Assembly (NCBI GenBank): GCA_937894565.1
Contig: CALBHK010000349.1
Location: 1 to 5,690, forward strand
Direction: 5' to 3'
From: an uncultured Chlamydiae bacterium
Lineage (GTDB): Bacteria; Chlamydiota; Chlamydiia; Chlamydiales; CALBHK01
DNA length: 5,690 bases
Shown: positions 1 to 4,548 of the stretch, one piece after another
How the letters are laid out: each line of letters begins with the position of its first letter
Position numbering within the stretch: the first letter of the stretch is position 1
Position numbers and translations under genes: made by a program
The notes under the pieces: model-generated
Databases searched by the model: none
What the model saw: the letters and a program-made list of their open reading frames with translations, nothing else
What the model was told of the DNA's origin: nothing

Positions 1-312
1 TTTCAGCATTGTTTAGATAAAACCAAAGCTTTGCCCTTTAAAGACATCAAAAAAGTCTTAGAAAGTGAATTAAAGCAGCCGTTAGATAGTATCTTCTCGT
101 TTATTGATGAAGTGCCTTTAGCGTCGGCTTCTATTGCTCAAGTGCATGCCGCGACGTTGGTGACGGGTGAGTCAGTTGTTATTAAAGTACAAAAGCCGGG
201 CGTGGAAAATATTCTACTGACCGATTTGAACTTTATTTATTGGTCAACACGCATTTTTGAACGTTTATTCCCAAAAATTAAATTTGAGATCGAGCGTGGC
301 TGTAAAATTTAA
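1..312 (+). pseudogene. AarF/ABC1/UbiB family atypical kinase, N-terminal fragment, truncated at both ends
   Basis: The frame is open from base 1 (first residues FQHCLDKTKAL) and ends at TAA 310-312, giving 103 residues, so the true start lies outside the window. The fragment shows the ABC1/UbiB signature: PLASASIAQVHAA (residues 39-51), equivalent to the Ala-rich nucleotide-binding loop with its conserved AQVH, then VVIKVQKPGV with the likely catalytic lysine at residue 62. Family members are about 450-550 residues and act as membrane-associated ATPase/kinase-like proteins, often supporting ubiquinone synthesis. Here the family pattern runs to about FEIER (residue 99, base 297) and is followed only by GCKI and a stop. 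The C-terminal kinase lobe, including the metal-binding region, is missing. The other two forward frames after base 298 do not restore it, so this is a truncation and not a simple frameshift. I read it as a broken gene end at an insertion or rearrangement junction. The family call is firm; the cause of the break is inferred. Confidence 0.8.
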
Positions 313-334
313 GTGTCTAGTTTTTTTAAAACAA

Positions 335-685
335 TTATGCAGCGGCGAGGTCTTTCCCTGATGGATAAAGACTCATGTACATATGCGAACCAAGGTCAGA
401 GAATTTTACATAAATATGAGTTCTAATGTGATCCATGACTTTGGCGTAGCCGACAGGATTTTGAAAAGTCGTCTTGCCATCCTCATGAATAACAATTTTT
501 GCAAATAGTGTGTACCCTGCGCCCAGATTTTTTGACATATAGAATGTCTGATCACTGAAAGTGAAGAGTTTAATTTTATAATAACTTTCACCTTCATTTT
601 GAAAGGCGTATCCGCAAAGTCTTAGTTGTGTAAGATTACCGTTAAGCTCTCGGCCTCTATAAATATCAAATCGCAATTGGTTCAT
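335..685 (-). CDS. Hypothetical protein, 116 aa, last gene of the small-gene operon
   Basis: I do not recognise this protein. ATG at 685 is preceded by AAGGGGA (693-699) at an 8-nt spacing from the AAGGGG core, which supports this start. It stops with TAA at 335-337. It is a mixed alpha/beta-looking soluble protein with no signal peptide or membrane segment. Strongly patterned stretches include LRLCGYAF, YYKIKLFTFSDQTFYMSKN and AGYTLFAKIVIHEDGKT, alternating hydrophobic and polar residues as in a small beta-rich fold. The layout is loosely reminiscent of DUF736-type proteins of conjugative regions, but the resemblance is too weak to name. The C-terminus is Leu-Ala-Ala-Ala. The gene follows the second coiled-coil gene after 51 nt and converges on the truncated kinase gene, 22 nt away. 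It is probably co-transcribed with the four genes upstream. Confidence 0.75.
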   Translation of the reverse strand: MNQLRFDIYRGRELNGNLTQLRLCGYAFQNEGESYYKIKLFTFSDQTFYMSKNLGAGYTLFAKIVIHEDGKTTFQNPVGYAKVMDHIRTHIYVKFSDLGSHMYMSLYPSGKDLAAA

Positions 686-736
686 TTTTTAGTCCCCTTT
701 TAAAAACTGTTTCAAACACGAGGCTAGATATTTTAT

Positions 737-928
737 TTAGTACTCAAAACTTTGACTCATCTCTTCAATTAGCTGAATCTGTCGCTTGATTTTCCGGATC
801 TCAGTACGAAGCTTTTTATTAACCTCAAGTTCCTCTAAAGAAATGGTTTCAATAAGAGCTTTGTATGTTGCGTGAAGTGCCGTTAGGCGACTTTTATGAA
901 GCAGATCTGTTTTTGTTTGCTGTTTCAT
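737..928 (-). CDS. Small coiled-coil protein, 63 aa (second of a tandem pair)
   Basis: The start is set at ATG 926-928 because GGAGGA (934-939) lies 5 nt upstream; a longer frame from TTG 961 has no such support. The 63-residue product is highly charged and almost entirely predicted helix. Hydrophobic residues recur at heptad-like spacing across residues 9-57 (LL, L15, L18, L25, I29, L34, I44, I47, I51, I54, M57), so it is probably a coiled coil. It has no signal peptide, cysteine or enzyme motif. The 5' end overlaps the preceding gene by 35 nt, implying coupled translation. Aligned without gaps to that neighbour (its residues 8-52 to 13-57 here) it shares 13 of 45 residues, with further conservative matches, and both are 63 aa, suggesting paralogues. 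Function unknown; a partner or scaffold role is only a guess. Confidence 0.75.
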   Translation of the reverse strand: MKQQTKTDLLHKSRLTALHATYKALIETISLEELEVNKKLRTEIRKIKRQIQLIEEMSQSFEY

Positions 929-1085
929 AGATGTCCTCCATTTTTTGAAGCTGCCATTCAATCAATTCAAACTGTTTTAAGATTAATTGATTTGAAGACA
1001 TTTCTTTTGTTGAAATCATATTTCTTAGATTTTTGATGGCTGAAGTTAAATACCTCATACGACTTGCTAGGAGCTTGTCTCTCAT
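894..1085 (-). CDS. Small coiled-coil protein, 63 aa (first of a tandem pair)
   Basis: ATG 1083-1085 follows directly on the TAA of the upstream gene, with no intervening base. GGGAGG (1092-1097), inside the end of that gene, lies 6 nt upstream, so translation is coupled and the start is secure. The 63-residue product is helical and charged, with hydrophobic positions (L5, L6, L13, I17, L20, I24, L34, L36, L41, I42, L46, M49, I52) compatible with a coiled coil. No catalytic, membrane or metal-binding motif is visible. Its 3' end overlaps the next gene by 35 nt. The SR-x3-L-x4-K-x-L-x3-IS-x2-E-x3-N pattern recurs in the same positions in that next gene, with an offset of five residues. I do not recognise a family. 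The pair could form a heterodimeric coiled coil, which is inference from sequence pattern alone. Confidence 0.75.
   Translation of the reverse strand: MRDKLLASRMRYLTSAIKNLRNMISTKEMSSNQLILKQFELIEWQLQKMEDIYETANKNRSAS
934..939 (-). promoter_or_regulatory. Ribosome-binding site inside the first coiled-coil gene
   Basis: The minus strand reads GGAGGA, 5 nt before ATG 926-928. It lies within the coding sequence of the preceding 63-aa gene, and it fixes the second gene's start inside that gene, giving the 35-nt overlap. Confidence 0.7.
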
Positions 1086-1322
1086 TTAAAACCTCCCACC
1101 AAAAGTGTATTTAGAATATTCAGAAGACGAACGCCTGGGTTTTGATTCAATCCTTTCCCATTCTTGAAGCCCCAAGTCTGACGGCTTAAATAAGGCGTCG
1201 ATTATTTTTGAAAAAAATGATTTAGGTTTCTTGGGCTGTTCTCGTTTCAGTGTATCCACAATTGTGATCGGCTGAACCTTGATTGTAGGACTAATTTTAA
1301 TGTGATTAATGGCTTGATTCAT
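1086..1322 (-). CDS. Hypothetical basic protein, 78 aa
   Basis: I choose ATG 1320-1322 because TGGAGGT (1327-1333) sits just upstream at ideal spacing. An in-frame ATG at 1334 overlaps that ribosome-binding site and is unlikely to be used. The product begins MNQAINHIKISPTIKVQP, continues with a lysine- and proline-rich linker (KREQPKKPKS), then a short amphipathic stretch (FFSKIIDALFKPSDLGLQEW), and ends with a basic Ser/Arg-rich tail closing in YTFGGRF. There is no signal peptide, convincing transmembrane helix or known motif. The gene lies 23 nt after the zinc-ribbon gene and abuts the following coiled-coil gene exactly, so it is the second gene of a five-gene operon. The low-complexity basic character suggests an adaptor or nucleic-acid-associated protein, but that is a guess. 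Confidence 0.72.
   Translation of the reverse strand: MNQAINHIKISPTIKVQPITIVDTLKREQPKKPKSFFSKIIDALFKPSDLGLQEWERIESKPRRSSSEYSKYTFGGRF
1092..1097 (-). promoter_or_regulatory. Ribosome-binding site inside the end of the 78-aa gene
   Basis: The minus strand reads GGGAGG, 6 nt before ATG 1083-1085. It sits in the last codons of the 78-aa gene, whose TAA directly abuts the next ATG, supporting coupled translation. Confidence 0.7.
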
Positions 1323-1326
1323 AATG

Positions 1327-1333
1327 ACCTCCA
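1327..1333 (-). promoter_or_regulatory. Ribosome-binding site deciding the start of the 78-aa gene
   Basis: On the minus strand this reads TGGAGGT, 4 nt before ATG 1320-1322. It overlaps the alternative ATG at 1332-1334, which is therefore unlikely to be a start. The site lies in the 23-nt gap after the zinc-ribbon gene. Confidence 0.7.
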
Positions 1334-1345
1334 TTGGTTAAAAAA

Positions 1346-1678
1346 TTATGCAGTCTTCTTTTTATCTGAGTCTGGCGTGGCTGTAGTTGTCATGTCTGGA
1401 TTGATCGGAGCATTGCCTTTTGGAAGCTCGACAATTTTAAGACTAGCTGGCTTCTTCTTTGGGAAGTGTTCGTTGTATGCATACATGAGGTTATTCATGT
1501 AACCCTTGGCCACATACTCAAAACATGTGTTCCAATCACAGTCACAGCAGAATTGATCAGGTCCTGCGGTAACTAGATTTGCACTGCCACAAGCGCGGCA
1601 GTTCTTGTGCGTTTGCTTCCTTTTTCGACTTTGTTTTGTTCGTGTCTGAAGTTGTGATTGACCGATGCCTAGTTTCAT
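1346..1678 (-). CDS. Small zinc-ribbon protein, 110 aa, first gene of the small-gene operon
   Basis: The start is ATG 1676-1678, with AGGGGG (1685-1690) 6 nt upstream. An ATG two codons earlier would abut that site, and the frame's upstream TTG at 1711 has no site. The basic N-terminus (residues 12-26, rich in K/R/T/Q) is followed by a zinc-ribbon pattern: C27-x2-C30, then C44-C45-x-C47, in the context CRACGSANLV...DQFCCDCDW, with a further cysteine at 52. After it comes a helical segment (YVAKGYMNNLMYAYNEHF) and a polar Thr/Lys/Pro-rich tail ending KKKTA. Two CxxC knuckles with W and aromatic residues after the second are typical of small nucleic-acid- or protein-binding ribbons. The gene lies directly downstream of the predicted -24/-12 promoter and leads the operon. 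It could be a regulator or element-encoded DNA-binding protein; the exact family is not recognised. Confidence 0.8.
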   Translation of the reverse strand: MKLGIGQSQLQTRTKQSRKRKQTHKNCRACGSANLVTAGPDQFCCDCDWNTCFEYVAKGYMNNLMYAYNEHFPKKKPASLKIVELPKGNAPINPDMTTTATPDSDKKKTA

Positions 1679-1684
1679 TTTCAT

Positions 1685-1690
1685 CCCCCT
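1685..1690 (-). promoter_or_regulatory. Ribosome-binding site of the zinc-ribbon gene
   Basis: The minus strand reads AGGGGG, 6 nt before ATG 1676-1678. An ATG at 1682-1684 touches the site and is too close to be favoured. Confidence 0.65.
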
Positions 1691-1739
1691 CGTTAATTCC
1701 AGCGCCGTCAATTTGCGACGCTTTCACTAGGTATATAAG

Positions 1740-1754
1740 GCAGGATGTGTGCCA
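1740..1754 (-). promoter_or_regulatory. Sigma-54-type (-24/-12) promoter of the small-gene operon
   Basis: On the minus strand the sequence is TGGCACACATCCTGC. It matches the sigma-54 consensus TGGCACG-N4-TTGC at TGGCAC and at TGC, with the exact 15-nt span required between the GG and GC elements. Transcription would begin near 1728, giving a leader of about 50 nt before the ribosome-binding site of the zinc-ribbon gene. A TATATA at 1732-1737 could be a sigma-70 -10 box, but the -35 position 17 nt upstream reads GAAATC, a poor match, so the -24/-12 reading is better. Sigma-54 promoters need an activator bound upstream; a repeated motif lies roughly 120 and 210 bp upstream of the predicted start. 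The match is seen in the sequence; its use is inferred. Confidence 0.45.
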
Positions 1755-1757
1755 GAT

Positions 1758-1776
1758 TTCGGACTAGAACGGACAT
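1758..1776 (+). repeat. Degenerate third copy of the CGGAC/CGAAC motif next to the promoter
   Basis: The sequence is TTCGGAC, five bases (TAGAA), CGGACAT. The right arm matches the CGAACAA arm of the other copies at five of seven positions and the spacer is again five bases, but the left arm resembles the reverse complement of theirs, making CGGAC a direct repeat instead of a dyad. It lies immediately upstream of the -24 element. This is a weaker match that may be chance. Confidence 0.25.
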
Positions 1777-1837
1777 TGCTTCAAGTTGCTGAAATCTTTG
1801 GGTTTCAAAAATGAAAAACTTTTCTCAAAAATCAGAG

Positions 1838-1856
1838 CGTCCGACTATCCGAACAA
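1838..1856 (+). repeat. Repeat copy 1, CGTCCGA-N5-CGAACAA, candidate activator/operator site
   Basis: This 19-bp motif reads CGTCCGA, five variable bases (CTATC), CGAACAA. All 14 flanking positions are identical in copy 2, 91 bp away, while the five central bases differ at every position. The arms form an imperfect dyad (GTCCG against CGAAC, one mismatch), as expected for a dimeric protein's binding site. It is centred about 120 bp upstream of the predicted sigma-54 start. Confidence 0.5.
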
Positions 1857-1928
1857 TGAATTTAAATTTGCAGTGAAAAATTATGGGTTTAACAAAATCG
1901 TTCGGAAAATTTCAGAAAAAACCCCAAA

Positions 1929-1947
1929 CGTCCGAACTGGCGAACAA
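1929..1947 (+). repeat. Repeat copy 2, CGTCCGA-N5-CGAACAA, candidate activator/operator site
   Basis: This is the second copy of the 7-5-7 motif, with ACTGG as its variable centre and arms identical to copy 1. It is centred about 210 bp upstream of the predicted sigma-54 start. Its left arm also pairs as a 7-bp inverted repeat (TCCGAAC, 1931-1937) with GTTCGGA at 1900-1906. Confidence 0.5.
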
Positions 1948-2085
1948 AACTGAATTAATATTTTGGCTGAAAATGCATTTGATCTTGAAGATAACGGTGT
2001 CTGATTGCAACGTCAGGTGATACTTTTGGAGATGATGTAGTCCGAAGCAATGCCCACGCATGGTCTGAAATGAGCAAGGATGCTC

Positions 2086-3666
2086 TTAATTGATTTTAAT
2101 TTGGAAGATGCTGTCTTTGGGCAGAAGCTTGCAGCAAAGCCTCTCACACTCAGCCTGAAGCCAAGGCTCGTCAAAGTGGCCAGTGACAAGGATATAATTA
2201 TTAGATAGGGTTTGATGACGCTTTAAAAACTCTAAACCGTTCATTTTCCCTTCGCCAAGATCGTAGTCCACTAGAAATAGATTTATCTTTGAGAAATCAA
2301 GCTTGGATTCTATGGCTTCACAGGAGTTGAATGACTGAATGGACAAAGCAGTGTTAACCGAGCCAAGTTTTATTTTCCATGTATCAATCATTGATTGCTG
2401 GTCATCACAAAGAACAACCGAATCACAATTATCTAAACAAATAGCGTCCATATGCCAGGACGGTGTTTCAAACTTTGGAATTATCATTGAGAGCGTTGTG
2501 CCTATGCCAACTTCAGAAGTGATTTCAATATTGCCAAGGTTAGATTCAATGAGTTTTTTTGCATAATAAAGCCCAAGACCCGAGCCATCTTCTTTGCCAT
2601 GAGTAAAATGCTTATCAAAAACTTTGTTCAAGTATTTTTTTTCAATTCCTATTCCTGAATCTGTCACCTCGATAGAAAATGAAACTTCATCTGATGATAA
2701 GGTAATATTAATGCTCCCTGGTCCTTTAATCGCCTGAAGTGAGTTATCAATAATATTTGAAAGTGTCGGCTTAAACTCAGAGCTTGGAATCAAAGTATAA
2801 ATACCTGAACCTTCACTTGTGGAGTCAATATCTAGCTCAATAGCCACATTTTTTGATATCAATCTTTTTTCTGCGACAATGGACTTTACCATTGAAGTGA
2901 TATCATAGACTGACTTTGTTTCAGTCTTTTTATGGCGAATATTTTCCTGGGTCGATGATGTTAAGTTCTCAGGCCTTAACTCCTCAATGATTTCTTCAAG
3001 CCGCTTGATGACACCAACCCCTTGATCAAAAATCATTTCAGGAGAAAACATTTTTTCAATAAAGATAGCTCTGAGGCTCGCTAGTGGTGATCTGATATTA
3101 TGTCTTACTTTTTTTGCGATCTCTTCAATGAGTTCAGCATTTTTGAGCCTGATCTCTTTTTTAAATTCAGCTTCAACTTTTTTCTTAGCCTGATTAAATA
3201 CCATTGCCAAAAGTAATGCCGAAAACAACCAAATCAAAATAGCGTAAGGTACTAACTCAAAACGTGAGTATGTGAAGATGGCTTTTGCTACAAGGCTCTT
3301 TGATTCAGTATCTAAATAAATAGGAATCGAAATTGATGGATAAAGAATCTGACTCCATAAATCATTTGATTTATTTCTTCTGTCAAAAATTGGTGGAAGA
3401 GTGATGATATGCTCATCTGACGGAGAGTATAGTGAAACATGAGTGAACGCCGAGAATTGAACGCCGTTAAGATATTCAACTACTCCGCGCATTTCTTTTG
3501 TTGAAATTCCTTTTCTGACAAAGCTTGACGCTTGGACGGCAAGCTCATCCTTAATCGAACGATTCCAAATCACCGAAAGAGCAATTGCAGCGCATAGAAG
3601 AATTATAGAAGTCAGAATAAATCTGATTGAGGTCTTTTGAATTTCTCTTTCAAGACGCGTGATCAT
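2086..3666 (-). CDS. Membrane-bound hybrid sensor histidine kinase with C-terminal receiver domain
   Basis: This 526-residue protein senses a signal at the membrane and passes phosphate through a phosphorelay. In order: transmembrane helix 1 (about 14-34), an extracytoplasmic sensor region of about 100 residues with no recognised fold, helix 2 (about 138-157), a charged linker helix (158-183), the DHp domain with phosphoacceptor H189 in VRHNIRSPLASLR, then the HATPase domain with N box NIIDNSLQA (304-312), G1 DSGIG (336-340), F region KVFDKHFTHG and G2 GSGLGL (361-366). A receiver domain occupies about 416-521: acidic pair D421/D422, likely phosphoacceptor D467 in FLVDYDLG, T495 and K517. All key residues are present. 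There is no output domain, so a partner regulator or phosphotransfer protein is expected elsewhere. ATG 3664-3666 is preceded by GTGGGG (3673-3678) within the YcaO gene and follows its TAA-TAG stops by 3 nt, so it is the last gene of that operon. Confidence 0.92.
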   Translation of the reverse strand: MITRLEREIQKTSIRFILTSIILLCAAIALSVIWNRSIKDELAVQASSFVRKGISTKEMRGVVEYLNGVQFSAFTHVSLYSPSDEHIITLPPIFDRRNKSNDLWSQILYPSISIPIYLDTESKSLVAKAIFTYSRFELVPYAILIWLFSALLLAMVFNQAKKKVEAEFKKEIRLKNAELIEEIAKKVRHNIRSPLASLRAIFIEKMFSPEMIFDQGVGVIKRLEEIIEELRPENLTSSTQENIRHKKTETKSVYDITSMVKSIVAEKRLISKNVAIELDIDSTSEGSGIYTLIPSSEFKPTLSNIIDNSLQAIKGPGSINITLSSDEVSFSIEVTDSGIGIEKKYLNKVFDKHFTHGKEDGSGLGLYYAKKLIESNLGNIEITSEVGIGTTLSMIIPKFETPSWHMDAICLDNCDSVVLCDDQQSMIDTWKIKLGSVNTALSIQSFNSCEAIESKLDFSKINLFLVDYDLGEGKMNGLEFLKRHQTLSNNYILVTGHFDEPWLQAECERLCCKLLPKDSIFQIKIN

Positions 3667-3669
3667 CTA

Positions 3670-4548
3670 TTACCCCACAAATTCTGTATCAGGTGCGGGG
3701 TTTCTATTTTGGTCAAGACATCTAACAAAACGCAGAGGGCAGTCTTTTAAAACTAATGCCGAATATGGTAGCTCTTCAAATATCAATTGCCCTATGCCCA
3801 GCGCCGTTGGCATTTCTCCAATATTTTCTTTTGAAACTATATCAAGTAACTCTTGGCAGTATGATTTGTTAAACAAGAGATTTTGAGAATCTTCAGAAGA
3901 GGGTTTTTGTATTTTTTTAAATTGCTCATAAGATAGTGACTCGTGGGAGTAGTTTGCTAATGCCGACACGTTCCTCAAACATTCAATGGAAGATTTCTTA
4001 AGCGCTTTATCCAGGTCACGAGCAACTGATGCCCCCATAATACCGCCAATTTCAAAACCGCTTTCAAGCCCTTCGGCCAAAGTGAATACTCCGAAATAAC
4101 CATCAGGCGCATTCATTTTAAATTGATGCATTTTTAGCGAGGCAATTCCAAAATCTTTTGTATCTATTGAAATGCTTTCGGTAGATACGCACTTCATACC
4201 GATTTTTTTATGAAAATGAGACCAAATTATAGATCTCTCGAAAAATTCTAGCAGCGCATTTTCTTTTGCAATCTCCAAATTGTAATGACCAGCAACTCCG
4301 ATAGAAGATATTTTATTTGCATGACAAACGAAACGCTCAATGGATTCAGTGACAGTCTTCATAAGCGCCGTTGTGGAATCAAAATCTGAACCTCGACCAG
4401 AATACATTTTTAAATCTATTTGGATTTTTGCCTCAATATCCGAATAGCCTTTGTAATACCTGTCGATCCAATCAAGTTTTGTTACTCGAAGGTTGAGGTC
4501 TTTAGCACTGCTGAGCACCCATTGGCTTAGTCCTTCGTGATTAGCCAT
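3670..4548 (-). CDS. YcaO-domain protein (ATP-dependent peptide amide-activating enzyme), compact form
   Basis: This 292-residue protein carries the YcaO nucleotide-binding motifs in order: GRGSDFD...TESIER (51-72, with E68, E71, R72), GVAGHYNLEIAKENALLEFFER-type segment (84-105, with E101, E104, R105, then W109), and KALKKSSIECLR (181-192, with E189). YcaO enzymes use ATP to phosphorylate a peptide backbone amide, making azolines, thioamides or amidines; E. coli YcaO instead affects RimO-type ribosomal S12 modification. The C-terminus, NPAPDTEFVG, has only a partial likeness to the PxPxP tail of azoline-forming members. At 292 aa it is little more than the core domain, shorter than stand-alone relatives. 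No E1-like, ThiF-like or TfuA partner is in the window. ATG 4546-4548 lies inside the end of the binding-protein gene (22-nt overlap) with no clear Shine-Dalgarno site, suggesting translational coupling. The family is confident; the reaction and substrate are unknown. Confidence 0.85.
   Translation of the reverse strand: MANHEGLSQWVLSSAKDLNLRVTKLDWIDRYYKGYSDIEAKIQIDLKMYSGRGSDFDSTTALMKTVTESIERFVCHANKISSIGVAGHYNLEIAKENALLEFFERSIIWSHFHKKIGMKCVSTESISIDTKDFGIASLKMHQFKMNAPDGYFGVFTLAEGLESGFEIGGIMGASVARDLDKALKKSSIECLRNVSALANYSHESLSYEQFKKIQKPSSEDSQNLLFNKSYCQELLDIVSKENIGEMPTALGIGQLIFEELPYSALVLKDCPLRFVRCLDQNRNPAPDTEFVG

Larger units (their letters stand above)
1679..2085. other. 407-bp intergenic region, regulatory, no gene seen
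   Basis: This gap lies between the stop of the histidine kinase gene and the start of the zinc-ribbon gene, both on the minus strand. I find no convincing coding frame on either strand: the one short plus-strand frame that reaches in (to 1767) is mostly the reverse shadow of the zinc-ribbon gene. It holds the -24/-12 promoter, the repeated CGTCCGA-N5-CGAACAA motif and several extra TCCGA/TCGGA words. A GAGCA/TGCTC hairpin sits right after the kinase stop (2072-2085) but has no T-run on the minus strand, so it is a doubtful terminator. Confidence 0.6.

Noticed and set aside
320..333. GTTTT/AAAAC dyad with a T-run between the converging genes as a bidirectional terminator
   Set aside because: The stem is almost all A-T and very short; it is probably simple AT-rich spacer.
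298..366. Frameshift continuation of the kinase in another frame
   Set aside because: The frame from 299 reads to a stop at 366 with no ABC1/UbiB residues, and the third frame stops at once.
335..685. C-terminal Leu-Ala-Ala-Ala of the 116-aa protein as an ssrA-like degradation signal
   Set aside because: Only the last residues resemble the tag and nothing else supports regulated turnover.
326..1353. Near-identical direct repeats TTAAAACAATTATGCAG (326-342) and TTAAAAAATTATGCAG (1338-1353), flanking four of the small genes
   Set aside because: The exact core is only 10 bp in AT-rich DNA, a length expected by chance several times in this window, and the copies include ordinary stop-codon ends of two genes.
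1732..1737. TATATA as a sigma-70 -10 box for the small-gene operon
   Set aside because: No acceptable -35 lies 16-18 nt upstream; the overlapping -24/-12 match is much better.
1302..1767. Plus-strand frames at 1302-1502 and 1579-1767 as genes
   Set aside because: They lie opposite the well-supported zinc-ribbon gene and 78-aa gene starts, lack ribosome-binding sites, and encode no recognisable pattern.
1774..2052. Inverted 9-mer CATTGCTTC (1774-1782) and GAAGCAATG (2044-2052)
   Set aside because: A 9-bp inverted match within 400 bp is not far from chance, and the arms are too far apart for a likely hairpin.
2072..2085. GAGCA-loop-TGCTC hairpin right after the kinase stop as a terminator
   Set aside because: It has only five base pairs and no T-run follows on the minus strand, so it is not a convincing intrinsic terminator.
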